Part shown: one piece after another, positions 5,101 to 13,041 of the stretch
How positions within the stretch are numbered: position 1 is the first letter of the stretch
Layout: every line of letters starts with the position of its first letter
From: a virus
Virus record (IMG/VR): IMGVR_UViG_3300029939_000035
Coordinates: 1-27,779 of that record
Reading direction: 5' to 3' (one strand)
Length of the DNA: 27,779 nt
Made by a program: the position numbers and the translations under genes
The notes under the pieces: model-generated
The model's database searches: none
Told to the model about the DNA's origin: nothing
The model's input: the letters and a program-made list of their open reading frames with translations, nothing else

Positions 5101-6515
5101 TGGCGGAGCCGCTGATTACCTTTCTTCCCTATCAGAAACGCTGGCTGGACGATAGGAGCCGGTTCAAGATCGGCATGTTCGCGCGCCAGACGGGCAAGAC
5201 CTTTTCGACCTGCGGCGAGATCGTCGACGATTGCGTCCAGGCGATGATCTCGGGACGGCGGGCGCGGTGGATCATCCTGTCGCGCGGCGAGCGGCAGGCC
5301 CGGGAGGCGGTGGACGAGGCGATCAAACCATTGTGCCGGGCGTTCTTTATTCTGTATCGCGCGTTCCTTAAAACCGCCCACGCGGTGCAGTTCTCCGAGG
5401 ACGAGTTCAGGGCCGACGACGCGGTTTACAAGACCTTTGAAGTGACGTTTCCCGACGGCTCTCGTATCACCGCGTTGCCGGCCAATGCCGATACCGCCCG
5501 CGGCTTTTCCGCCAACGCCTTCTTGGACGAATTTGCCTTCCACCACGACAGCCGGGCGATCTGGGCGGCGTTGTTTCCGGTGGTGTCGAAAGGGGGTTTG
5601 AAGCTGCGTGTCACCAGCACCCCCAACGGTAAGAGCAACAGGTTTTACGAGTTGATGACCGCGACCGATACCGTCTGGTCACGGCACACGGTGACGATCC
5701 ACCAGGCGGTGGCGGATGGGCTCGACCGGCATATCGACGAACTGCGGGGCGGCCTGGGCGACGACGAATTGTGGCAGCAGGAATACGAGCTGAACTGGCG
5801 TGACGAGGCCGGCGCGTGGCTGCCGTTCGATCTGATTTTCGCCTGCGAGGACCCGGACGCGGGCAAGCCGCTGCTCTATCAGGGGGGGCCGGTCTATATC
5901 GGCAACGACATCGCGGCCGGCGGCGGTGATCTGTGGGTGGCGTGGGTCTGGGAGCAGGTCGGCGACGTGCTGTGGTGCCGCGAAATCCAGGAACGGCGCC
6001 GCGCCAGCTTCGCCGAGCAGGACGCCATCATGGACGACCTGTTCGGCCGCTATCGGGTGGTCAGGCTGGCCATGGACCAGACCGGCATGGGCGAGAAGCC
6101 GGTGGAGGACGCGAAAGCGCGCTACGGGGACGCCCGGGTCGAGGGCATCCATTTTACCGCGCCGGCCAAGCTCTCGCTCGCGGGCCTGGGCAAGGCGCGG
6201 TTCGAGGACCGGAAGGTGCGGGTTCCGGCGGGCAATATCGCGCTGCGCGCCGATCTCCACAGCCTGATCAAGCTGGTCGGCGCCACCGGCCTGGTGCGCT
6301 TCGTGGCGCCCCGCGAAGGCGGCAGCCACGCCGACCGGACCTGGGCGGCCTTCCTGGGGATATCCGCGGCGGATGTCGGCACGGTGCCGATCGAGTTCGC
6401 GGCCGGGCCGCCGCGGGAGAGCGTCGCCGCCTTCGGGCCAACGGCGGACGGCCGCGGAGACTCTCACGAGGATTTCAGCGGGCCGTCAGGCTTTCACGGG
6501 TGGATACGACCATGA
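5100..6515 (+). CDS. Terminase large subunit (Mu gp28-like)
   Basis: 471 residues, normal for the family. The ATPase half has a terminase-type Walker A (ARQTGKT, residues 28-34) and a Walker B (AFLDEFAF) with D143 and E144. The C-terminal RNase-H-like nuclease half shows a metal-binding aspartate pattern: D270 in YIGNDIAAG, D326 in LAMDQTGMG and D412 in HADRTWAAF. It would pump DNA into the prohead and cut it. In Mu-like phages packaging proceeds by headful from integrated copies. ATG at 5100 overlaps the preceding stop by one base, and the end overlaps the portal start by four. Confidence 0.93.
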   Translation: MAEPLITFLPYQKRWLDDRSRFKIGMFARQTGKTFSTCGEIVDDCVQAMISGRRARWIILSRGERQAREAVDEAIKPLCRAFFILYRAFLKTAHAVQFSEDEFRADDAVYKTFEVTFPDGSRITALPANADTARGFSANAFLDEFAFHHDSRAIWAALFPVVSKGGLKLRVTSTPNGKSNRFYELMTATDTVWSRHTVTIHQAVADGLDRHIDELRGGLGDDELWQQEYELNWRDEAGAWLPFDLIFACEDPDAGKPLLYQGGPVYIGNDIAAGGGDLWVAWVWEQVGDVLWCREIQERRRASFAEQDAIMDDLFGRYRVVRLAMDQTGMGEKPVEDAKARYGDARVEGIHFTAPAKLSLAGLGKARFEDRKVRVPAGNIALRADLHSLIKLVGATGLVRFVAPREGGSHADRTWAAFLGISAADVGTVPIEFAAGPPRESVAAFGPTADGRGDSHEDFSGPSGFHGWIRP

Positions 6516-7990
6516 CCGACACGTCGACTGTTCCCGACTTTTCCGCAATCGCCACCATCGGGAACGATATTACCCGGGGGTTGGTACTGCCCGACCTGCC
6601 GTTGCCGCCCCTCGACATGATCCTGGCTCAAAGGGGGGGGGACTACCGGGCGTGGGATTGGGTGGCGACGGATCCGCTGGTGAAATCCTGTTTCCAGCAA
6701 CGCCAGTTGGCGCTGGTGTCGCGGCCGTGGACGGTCGAGCCGGGCGGTTCCTCGGCGTTGGACCGGGCGGCGGCCGACAGTCTCAAGGCGCAACTGGATC
6801 ACATCGGCTGGAACCGGGTCACGGCGAGGATGTTGTACGGACTTTTGTACGGGTTTTCGGTCGCGGAGACGCTCTATGCCCGGGACGGCGGAGAGATCGT
6901 GCTCGACCAGCTTAAGGTGCGCCGCCAGCGCCGGTTCTGCTTCGACGGCACCGGGCGGCTGCGGCTGCGCACGCTCGGGGCACCGTTCGGGATGCCGTTG
7001 CCGGACGCCAAATTCTGGACGTTTTCCTGCGGTTCCGACCATGATGACGACCCCTACGGGGTGGGACTCTGTTCCTGGCTCTACTGGCCGGTGTGGTTCC
7101 GCAGGGGCGGCCTCAAGGCGTTCCTGCGTTATCTCGAAAAATACGCCCAGCCGACGGTGATCGGCACCTATCCCCCTACAGCCTCGGAGGCCGAAAAGGA
7201 CCGGTTGCTGGAGGCGGCCTACGCGGTCGCCTCCAGCACCGCGGTGCGCCTGCCCGAGGGCAACACCATCAAATTGCTGGAGGCCGCGCGCGGCGGCCAG
7301 GCCAATTACGGCCAGCTTGACGATCTGATGCGGGACACGATTACGTTGGTGATCCTCAGTCAGACCATGACCAGCCACAACGGCAGTTCGCTTTCTCAGG
7401 CAAAGGTCCACGAGGGCGTAAAACTTGAGGTGGTCCAGTCCGACGGCGAGATGATTGCGGAGTCGTTCCACGACGGCCCGGCGACTTGGCTCACGTCCTG
7501 GAACTATCCCGGGGCCGCGGTGCCGGTGGTGCGGCGCATCGTCGAGGACGCCCCTGATCGGGCGGCGCTGGCCAACACCGACGTTGCTCTCGCCGGCATC
7601 GGCTGGCGCCGCACCCCTGAGGATTTCGCCAAGACCTTTGGCGATGGCTATATTTACAGCCCTCCGGTCCAGCCGGCGCCCCCGGCGCCGGGGACGGCGC
7701 CGGCCGATCTCGATCCGGCATTCGCGGAACCCGACGGCAGCGTCTCGCCGCTGAACGCGCTGTTGCACGCCTATGTCGGGCAACTGGCTGACACCGCCGA
7801 TCCCGCGGTGGCGGCGATGATTTTGGAGGTGCGCCAGCTCGCCGGGAGTTGCACGACACTGGAGGAACTGCGTGACCAACTGCTGACGCTCTATCCCCGG
7901 CTGGACGTGACGCCGCTGGCGGCGGCGTTGCAGCCGGCGCTCACCGCCGCCGATCTGGCCGGACGTGCCAACGCCGCGGGCAGCGAGTAG
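6512..7990 (+). CDS. Portal protein (DUF935, Mu gp29-like)
   Basis: 492 residues starting MTDTSTVPDFSAIATIGNDI at the ATG that overlaps the terminase stop codon. Family blocks include VATDPLVKSCFQQRQLALVS, LYGLLYGFSVAETLYARDGG, KFWTFSCGSDHDDDPYGVGL, FLRYLEKYAQPTVIGTYPP and LVILSQTMTSHNGSSLSQAK. A proline-rich linker (PPVQPAPPAPGTAPA) precedes a helical C terminus. It forms the dodecameric DNA gate at the capsid vertex, to which terminase and head-completion proteins dock. A run of nine G at 6633-6641 lies within codons for R-G-G-D near residue 42, a possible slippage site. Confidence 0.93.
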   Translation: MTDTSTVPDFSAIATIGNDITRGLVLPDLPLPPLDMILAQRGGDYRAWDWVATDPLVKSCFQQRQLALVSRPWTVEPGGSSALDRAAADSLKAQLDHIGWNRVTARMLYGLLYGFSVAETLYARDGGEIVLDQLKVRRQRRFCFDGTGRLRLRTLGAPFGMPLPDAKFWTFSCGSDHDDDPYGVGLCSWLYWPVWFRRGGLKAFLRYLEKYAQPTVIGTYPPTASEAEKDRLLEAAYAVASSTAVRLPEGNTIKLLEAARGGQANYGQLDDLMRDTITLVILSQTMTSHNGSSLSQAKVHEGVKLEVVQSDGEMIAESFHDGPATWLTSWNYPGAAVPVVRRIVEDAPDRAALANTDVALAGIGWRRTPEDFAKTFGDGYIYSPPVQPAPPAPGTAPADLDPAFAEPDGSVSPLNALLHAYVGQLADTADPAVAAMILEVRQLAGSCTTLEELRDQLLTLYPRLDVTPLAAALQPALTAADLAGRANAAGSE

Positions 7991-7996
7991 CGGGCG

Positions 7997-9244
7997 ATGG
8001 CGGTTTTCGGGGTCTCGCTGCCGTTCCGCGAACAGATCGCGTATTTTGCGCAAAAGCTCAATTTGCCGACCGGCCACTGGACCGATATTTTTCATGGCGA
8101 ACATGCGCGCGCCTTCGTGGTGGCGGGCGCCAATCGGGACGCGATCGTCGAGGATTTCCGGGCCAGCCTGACCAAGGTCACCGACGAAGGGATGGCTTAC
8201 GATCAGTTTCTCAAGGACTTCGACCGCATCGTCGAGACCCATGGCTGGTCGTACCGCGGCGGCCGGAACTGGCGGTCGCGGGTGATCTATCAGACCAACG
8301 TCGCCACCAGTTGGGCGGCCGGCCGCTACAAGCAGATGACCGACCCGGCGGTGCGGTCCTATATGCCGTACTGGCGCTATCGCCACTGCGACACCGTGGT
8401 CCATCCGCGCCTGCAGCATCTGGCTTGGAACGGCCTGGTGCTGCCGTGGGACGACGGGTGGTGGCAGACTCACTATCCGCCCAACGGCTGGGGCTGTCAC
8501 TGCTGGGTGGAACCGCTCTCGCGGCGCGACTTGGCGCGTCTCGGCAAGACCGGTCCCGATCCGGCCCCGGCGATCAATTGGACGGAACGCCGGATCAATA
8601 CCCCGACCGGGCCGGTGACGATGAAGGTGCCGGAAGGCATCGACCCGGGCTGGGGCTACAATGTCGGCGAAGCGGCGTGGGGACGGTCGGAACAGGCGTT
8701 GCTGATGGAGCAGGCGGCGGCGTGGCGGCCGACCGAGGTGCCCCGGCGCGCGGCCGAAGCGAATGCGCCGCCGCTGCCCGATCTGCCGGTGGACGCGCCT
8801 CGCGCCGCTCTCGCCCATCCGGTGCCCCGGGGTGACGTGACGGCGCTCCGGGCCGCGCTCCGCCGCGCCATCGGCGGCGACGCGGCCGACTTCACGGATC
8901 CTCGGGGCGAGCCGGTACGGATCACCCAGGCAGTGGCGGATCACGTCATCGAGGCTCCGGACAAACGGTGGGACGGCCGCGAGGCCTTTTGGCCGTTGAT
9001 CCCCGAGCTGGTCACCGACCCCGCCGAAGTTTGGGTGGACTTCGCCGGCAACGCAGCCTCGGGCCGCGTTGCCGTGCGGCGGCGGTATGTCAAGGTGATC
9101 AAGCTGGGCAAAGTGCGCTCGCTTGGTCTGGTCGCCGACGCGGTGGACGGCTACTGGGTGGCGCTGACCCTGTTCCGCGGGAAGCCGGATTACGCCGACA
9201 CCTTGCGCACAGGCGTGCGGTTGTGGGGGCGCCCCGAGGGGTGA
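7997..9244 (+). CDS. Mu gpF-like head morphogenesis protein with C-terminal PBECR-like nuclease domain
   Basis: 415 residues. The N-terminal part (about 1-185) is the gpF/SPP1 gp7 head protein: VIYQTNVATSWAAGRYKQM, YMPYWRYRHCDTVVHPRLQH, then NGWGCHCWVEPLSRRDL with a cysteine/histidine cluster. It sits at the portal and helps build and possibly eject the head contents. After a proline-rich linker (about 250-290), residues 300-415 form a separate domain (VADHVIEAPDKRWDGREAFW, PAEVWVDFAG, DGYWVALTLFRG). This resembles the PBECR (barnase/EndoU/colicin/RelE-like) nuclease domains often fused to phage head proteins. That assignment is from pattern recall, not a search. The gene ends before the longest gap of the head operon. 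Confidence 0.85.
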   Translation: MAVFGVSLPFREQIAYFAQKLNLPTGHWTDIFHGEHARAFVVAGANRDAIVEDFRASLTKVTDEGMAYDQFLKDFDRIVETHGWSYRGGRNWRSRVIYQTNVATSWAAGRYKQMTDPAVRSYMPYWRYRHCDTVVHPRLQHLAWNGLVLPWDDGWWQTHYPPNGWGCHCWVEPLSRRDLARLGKTGPDPAPAINWTERRINTPTGPVTMKVPEGIDPGWGYNVGEAAWGRSEQALLMEQAAAWRPTEVPRRAAEANAPPLPDLPVDAPRAALAHPVPRGDVTALRAALRRAIGGDAADFTDPRGEPVRITQAVADHVIEAPDKRWDGREAFWPLIPELVTDPAEVWVDFAGNAASGRVAVRRRYVKVIKLGKVRSLGLVADAVDGYWVALTLFRGKPDYADTLRTGVRLWGRPEG

Positions 9245-9354
9245 GGGCTACGGTCGCCCGCGCGCGCCGCCCCGCCCGGCAGCCGGCCAGCGGTGCGCGG
9301 CCCGGCCGGTGCCTGCAAGTCTCAATATAGGATATCCGGGCCAGCGAGGCAACA

Positions 9355-9383
9355 GCGCGGCCGGGAACCGGCCTTTGCCGCGC
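9355..9383 (+). terminator. Nested hairpin, weak terminator candidate
   Basis: GGCCGG (9359-9364) pairs with CCGGCC (9368-9373) around GAA and is followed by only three T. An outer pairing GCGCGG (9355-9360) with CCGCGC (9378-9383) is an alternative. The structure is strong but the T run is short. It lies about 110 bases after the gpF-like gene. Confidence 0.35.
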
Positions 9384-9488
9384 CGTTAAAGGGGTTTTTA
9401 AACGGGTCCGGCGATCGGGACGGGGTTTGCTACCCTCCCGCGCCCGGACGCGCCAGCGGGGCTCTCTCGTGGTTTTTCCTGGCGGCTC

Positions 9489-9507
9489 CCCCGGAAGGGT
9501 TCCGGGG
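9489..9507. promoter_or_regulatory. Candidate operator before the protease/scaffold operon
   Basis: CCCCGGAAGGGTTCCGGGG is a perfect dyad with 8-bp arms and a 3-base centre. Its core CGGAA-N3-TTCCG is the pattern also found at 2451-2463 upstream of the endolysin. No T run follows. Two copies of one symmetric site, each in front of a block of late genes, suggest control by one protein, with Mor the obvious candidate. Confidence 0.45.
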
Positions 9508-9569
9508 TGTTGGGAGGGTGCCCGGCGCCCATGGTGCGATCGCAACCGCCCTCACGCGCCAGAACGAAG

Positions 9570-10574
9570 ATGCCCCCAGCAACGCTAACCCCGGCCGACC
9601 CCGAGATCGAGATATTTGCCGCCGGCACCCACACCGCCGCGAGCGGCGTAGCCATCACCATGACGCCGGCCGACCTCGCCGGGATTGCGGCGGCCTACGA
9701 CCCGGGGCGCCACGAGGCGCCGCTGGTGATCGGGCACCCCACCACCAACGGACCGGCCTACGGCTGGGTCCAGCAACTGCGGGTCACTGGCGACCGGTTA
9801 CTGGCGCGCCCGCACCAGGTCAATCCCGAATTCGCGGAACTGGTGCGCAGCGGCGCATACAAAAAGCGCTCGGCGTCGTTCTGGGGACCGTCCGCGCCCG
9901 GCAACCCGACGCCGGGCCGGTTTGCGCTGCGGCATGTGGGGTTTCTCGGCGCGATGCCGCCGGCGGTGAAGGGGCTGAAGGCGTGCAACTTTGCCGATGG
10001 CGACGACGTCACGGTGTTTGAATTCGCGGATCAGCCGCGGGAGGAGGAGCGCAGGATGGATGAGGATATGAAAAAACGGCTTGAGGCGGCCGAAGCGAAA
10101 GCGCAGGCGGCCGAGGACAAACTTCGAACGTCGGAGGCCGATAAGGCCAGGTTGGCGGCGGTCATTACCGACTTCGCGGAGCGCGACCGGACCAACCGCC
10201 GGGCGGCTGACCGGGTGCGTCTCGACGGGCTGCTCAAAGAGGGCCGGGTGCTGCCGCGCGAGACGGCAGCCCTCGGAGCGCTGGTGCAATTCCTGGGCGG
10301 GGTCCCGGACGGCGTCGTCGAGTTCTCCGAGGGCGACGGCACCGCCAAAGTTACGATGGGCGCCACGGACCTGCTGTTCGACCTGCTGGGAAAACGCCCG
10401 AAGATCGTTTCGTTCCAGGAGCACGCCCCCGCCGCCGGTGGCGGCACAATCGACTTTTCGGACCCCATCGCGATTGCCGACGCCGCCGCAGCCTACGAGG
10501 CGCAGATGTCGAGCCGTGGCACTCCCGTAACCAGCAGCGCCGCGGTGTTGCATGTAATGAAGGGGCGCCCGTGA
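9570..10574 (+). CDS. Phage head maturation protease with C-terminal scaffold region (Mu gpI-like)
   Basis: 334 residues from the ATG at 9570. The N-terminal part matches Mu I-type proteases: EIEIFAAGTHTAASG, MTPADLAGIAAAYDPGRHEA, PLVIGHPTTNGPAYGWVQQL, and AYKKRSASFWGPS, followed by LRHVGFLGAMPPAVKGL. From about residue 163 the protein becomes a charged coiled coil (MKKRLEAAEAKAQAAEDKLR) and then a C-terminal scaffold-like part. The protease would trim scaffold and other head proteins during prohead maturation. The start is uncertain: ATG 9531 and GTG 9507 are in frame, and none has an ideal ribosome binding site. I prefer 9570 because family homology begins there and the operator dyad lies upstream. 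Confidence 0.8.
   Translation: MPPATLTPADPEIEIFAAGTHTAASGVAITMTPADLAGIAAAYDPGRHEAPLVIGHPTTNGPAYGWVQQLRVTGDRLLARPHQVNPEFAELVRSGAYKKRSASFWGPSAPGNPTPGRFALRHVGFLGAMPPAVKGLKACNFADGDDVTVFEFADQPREEERRMDEDMKKRLEAAEAKAQAAEDKLRTSEADKARLAAVITDFAERDRTNRRAADRVRLDGLLKEGRVLPRETAALGALVQFLGGVPDGVVEFSEGDGTAKVTMGATDLLFDLLGKRPKIVSFQEHAPAAGGGTIDFSDPIAIADAAAAYEAQMSSRGTPVTSSAAVLHVMKGRP
10056..10574 (+). CDS. Nested scaffold protein from an internal start (Mu Z-like)
   Basis: An ATG at 10056, in frame with the protease gene, is preceded six bases upstream by GGAGGAGGAG (10040-10049), the strongest ribosome binding site in this area. The 172-residue product (MDEDMKKRLEAAEAKAQAAE onward) would be the coiled-coil and C-terminal part alone. 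In Mu, gene Z is a separate start inside I and gives the scaffold, so the same design is expected. It would line the prohead and be removed by the protease. Confidence 0.68.
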   Translation: MDEDMKKRLEAAEAKAQAAEDKLRTSEADKARLAAVITDFAERDRTNRRAADRVRLDGLLKEGRVLPRETAALGALVQFLGGVPDGVVEFSEGDGTAKVTMGATDLLFDLLGKRPKIVSFQEHAPAAGGGTIDFSDPIAIADAAAAYEAQMSSRGTPVTSSAAVLHVMKGRP

Positions 10575-10993
10575 ATTTTCTGCGTCCAGTCCAGACCGTC
10601 ACCGCCCAGGGGCCGGTGCATCATCGCCAGATCGTGGCCTGGGGCACCGGCGACGGCACCGGCAAGGCCGCGACGGGGCCGCTCGACGCGATCGTCGGCA
10701 TTGCCGATTATCCGGGAGGCGCCTGCGACACCGGCCGCGTCGATGTGGTGCGGGCCGGCATCACCGAGGTGGTGCTGGGCGCCCCCGTCACCCGGGGCGA
10801 CCCGTTGACCTCGGACGCCGCCGGCTGCGCGGTGACCGCGGCCCATCACGGCCATCCCGAGAACCTGGCGGCGGTCTACACCCAGAACGCCACCACCGGC
10901 GCCGCGACCTACGGGCGCATCGTCGGCTACGCCGAAATCAGCGGGGTCGCCGGCGACGTCATCACCGTCCTGGTTGCCCCTGGCCTGATCTGA
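10571..10993 (+). CDS. Capsid decoration/cement protein (DUF2190-like)
   Basis: 140 residues from a GTG overlapping the protease stop codon (GTGA). The protein is small and beta-rich with few charged helices. The pattern of an inner GRVDVVRAGITEVVLGAPVT, then RGDPLTSDAAGCAV and a C-terminal GYAEISGVAGDVITVLVAP, is that of trimeric head-decoration proteins. These bind the capsid surface after expansion and stabilise it. Position directly between scaffold and capsid supports this. Sequence in the family is weakly conserved, so the assignment leans on position and overall pattern. Confidence 0.7.
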   Translation: MNFLRPVQTVTAQGPVHHRQIVAWGTGDGTGKAATGPLDAIVGIADYPGGACDTGRVDVVRAGITEVVLGAPVTRGDPLTSDAAGCAVTAAHHGHPENLAAVYTQNATTGAATYGRIVGYAEISGVAGDVITVLVAPGLI

Positions 10994-11003
10994 GGAGCTT
11001 GCG

Positions 11004-11990
11004 ATGCCCCCCCTTTCCGCCTCCAGTGGAACCCCGTTCGTCGTCCAGCCGGCCCTCACCGCCGTCGCGCTGAGGCGCCGAAATCCCGTCTACATGCTCA
11101 TTGCCGACAACGTCATGCCGCGCCTCGCCGCACTCGGTACCAAACGGTTCCGATGGCTGGAATACGCGCCCGGCGAGAATATGACGGTGCCGGACACCCG
11201 GGTCGGCCGCAAGGGCTCGCCCGCCCGCGTCGAAATGACCGCGGTGGAACATTTCGACGAATGCCTGGATTACGGCATCGAGGACTCGATCCCACTCGAC
11301 GACGTGGCCCAGGCGGCAGCCTCGCTCGCCGGCGGGGGTTTTGCCATCGATCCCGAGGTGCGGGCGGTCGAGGCGCTCACCGATCTGATGGACCTCGATC
11401 GCGAGGTGCGGGTCGCGGCGGTCGCCTGCAATCCGGCATCGTATCTGCCGGCCAACGTTCTGACGCTTGCCGGAAACCAGCAATTCAGCGACTTCGCCGA
11501 CTCCAATCCAATCGATACCATCCTTGGCCTGATGGATCAGATGCTGTTTCAGCCGACGAGCATCACCATGGGCCAGGCGGTCTGGACGGTGCTGCGCCAA
11601 CACCCGAAGGTGGTCATGGGCGTCTTGGGCAATGCCGGTTACTCCGGGGTGGTCAGTCGTCAGCAGGTCGCCGACCTTCTCGAAGTAAAAAGCATCAATG
11701 TCGGGGCGGCCTGGGCCAACAGCGCGCGCCCGGGGCAGCCGGTGACCAGACAAAGGGTCTGGGGCAAGAGTCTATCCATGCACTTCGTTGACCCGACGGT
11801 CACCGCCGATACCGGTGTGACCTGGGGGTTCACGCAGCAATACGCCAACAACGGCGCGGTCAAGTATGCCTCGACCCGGATCGAGCCGCTGGGCCTGCGC
11901 GGGGCCACCGTAATCCGGGTCGGCGAAACCGTAAAGGAGTTGGTCTGCGCTCCCGACTGCGGCGCCCTCATTCTCAATGCGGTGGCGTGA
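11004..11990 (+). CDS. Major capsid protein
   Basis: 328 residues, a typical size for an HK97-fold coat protein without an N-terminal delta domain; the scaffold is supplied in trans by the gene before it. Visible features include VMPRLAALGTKRFRWLEYAP, a helix-rich spine region with CLDYGIEDSIPLDDVAQAAA, and a conserved-looking end (RGATVIRVGETVKELVCAPD). GAGGAG (10992-10997) lies seven bases before the ATG, one of the best ribosome binding sites in the window, fitting a highly expressed protein. It does not closely resemble Mu gpT. The end overlaps the DUF1320 gene by one base. Confidence 0.8.
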   Translation: MPPLSASSGTPFVVQPALTAVALRRRNPVYMLIADNVMPRLAALGTKRFRWLEYAPGENMTVPDTRVGRKGSPARVEMTAVEHFDECLDYGIEDSIPLDDVAQAAASLAGGGFAIDPEVRAVEALTDLMDLDREVRVAAVACNPASYLPANVLTLAGNQQFSDFADSNPIDTILGLMDQMLFQPTSITMGQAVWTVLRQHPKVVMGVLGNAGYSGVVSRQQVADLLEVKSINVGAAWANSARPGQPVTRQRVWGKSLSMHFVDPTVTADTGVTWGFTQQYANNGAVKYASTRIEPLGLRGATVIRVGETVKELVCAPDCGALILNAVA

Positions 11991-12436
11991 TGTACGCCAG
12001 CCAACAGGACCTGACCGATCGGTGCGGCCTTACCGAGATGACCACCTACGCCAGTGACGGCGCCGGTGGCGTGGACGCCGCCAAGGTCGCGGGTGCGCTC
12101 GGCGACGCCGACGCGCTGATCGACCGGCATCTGGCCAGCCGCTACCGGTTGCCGCTGTCGGCGCCCGACGCCGGCCTGACCCGGATCGCCTGCGACGTCG
12201 CCCGCTACGCGCTGCGGGGCGACGAACTCAAGCCCGACAGCATCATCGCGGTCAATTATCAGACCGCGCTGCGGCAGTTGCTGGCGCTCGCCGCCGGAGT
12301 GACCCAGCTTCAAGCTGCCGGGCTGGCGTTGCCTGAGGCGCCCGGCAGCGGGGTGGCGTTCCGACAGGCGCCCCGGGTCTGTCGGGGCTGGCCTCTGGAC
12401 GACCACTGTTTCGGCGGGGAGGACCGGAACCTGTGA
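11990..12436 (+). CDS. DUF1320-family head completion protein (Mu gp36-like)
   Basis: 148 residues starting MYASQQDLTDRCGLTEMTTY. The block VAGALGDADALIDRHLASRY, then RLPLSAPDAGLTRIACDVAR and YALRGD, is the DUF1320 signature. These proteins lie just after the capsid gene in Mu-like phages and are thought to be head-tail connector or adaptor proteins. The ATG overlaps the capsid stop codon (TGATG). The C-terminal tail is rich in cysteine, tryptophan and charged residues and may be flexible. Confidence 0.83.
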   Translation: MYASQQDLTDRCGLTEMTTYASDGAGGVDAAKVAGALGDADALIDRHLASRYRLPLSAPDAGLTRIACDVARYALRGDELKPDSIIAVNYQTALRQLLALAAGVTQLQAAGLALPEAPGSGVAFRQAPRVCRGWPLDDHCFGGEDRNL

Positions 12437-13041
12437 CCGGCGCCCGCGTCACCATCACCGTCGACGACGCCGAGGTCCAGGCGGCGCTGGCCCGGCTGGC
12501 CTCGGCCGGCGACGATCTCAGCGCGCCCATGAAGATGGTCGCCCAGAAATTGCTGGTGTCGACCCGGGACCGGTTTGCGAGCCAGGGCGCCCCGGACGGC
12601 ACGCCTTGGGCGCCGATCAGCGCGGCGTGGAGGACGCGCAAGGAGCAGAAGGGCTGGAGCCCGCTCATTCTGGTCATGCGCCACGACCTGTCCACCAACA
12701 TCGCCAGCCGATCGGACGCCACCAGCGCGGAGATCGGCTCGTCGTTGCCCTATGCCGGCATCATGCAGTTCGGGGGCACGATCCAGCACGCGGCGCGCAG
12801 CCGGATGCAGGCGTGGACGGTGAAGAAGAAACGCGACGACAACTGGGCCGACGGTTACCGCTATGACTGGAAGTTCGCGACGCAGAAGAAGGCGAATTTC
12901 GAGTGCTCGGTCGACATCGGCGCCTTCGTGCAGACCGTCGTCGCGCGTCCGTGGCTTGGGGTCAGCCCCGACGACCGGGCGCGCATCATCGAAATATTTT
13001 CGGATTTTTTTGCCGGGACGGGAGGGGCTCATGTTGGCTGA
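12433..13041 (+). CDS. Virion morphogenesis protein (Mu gpG-like)
   Basis: 202 residues from a GTG that overlaps the DUF1320 stop. The family pattern is visible: RVTITVDDAEVQAALARLAS at the start, RDRFASQGAPDGTPWAPIS, then LVMRHDLSTNIASRSDATSA and LPYAGIMQFGGTIQHAARS. Members are tail completion or head-tail joining proteins (phage virion morphogenesis family, gpG/S type). The C-terminal third (SDFFAGTGGAHVG end) is less conserved. The gene overlaps the start of the tail terminator gene by 11 bases, suggesting translational coupling. Confidence 0.83.
   Translation: MTGARVTITVDDAEVQAALARLASAGDDLSAPMKMVAQKLLVSTRDRFASQGAPDGTPWAPISAAWRTRKEQKGWSPLILVMRHDLSTNIASRSDATSAEIGSSLPYAGIMQFGGTIQHAARSRMQAWTVKKKRDDNWADGYRYDWKFATQKKANFECSVDIGAFVQTVVARPWLGVSPDDRARIIEIFSDFFAGTGGAHVG

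Larger units (their letters stand above)
9245..9569. other. Long non-coding gap inside the head operon
   Basis: About 325 bases without a supported gene, in an operon whose other junctions mostly overlap. It contains an AT-rich patch (CAATATAGGATAT, near 9323-9335), a nested hairpin at 9355-9383, an AT-rich imperfect palindrome around 9385-9403, a CGCCAG/CTGGCG repeat (9451-9456 with 9479-9484), and the CGGAA-N3-TTCCG dyad at 9489-9507. This looks like the end of one transcription unit and the control region of the next. The right limit depends on the start chosen for the protease gene. Confidence 0.55.

Noticed and set aside
6209-6230. Third CCGGAA...TTCCGG pair within the terminase gene
   Set aside because: The spacing is eight bases, not three, and it lies in conserved coding sequence; probably chance.
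6494-8944. An 816-codon minus-strand open frame opposite portal and gpF
   Set aside because: It is arginine/histidine/proline-rich, typical of antisense reading of GC-rich genes, and lies opposite two strongly identified proteins.
9293-10021. Open frame overlapping the gap and protease N terminus
   Set aside because: It competes with the clear protease frame, has no recognisable features and no ribosome binding site, so it does not fill the gap.
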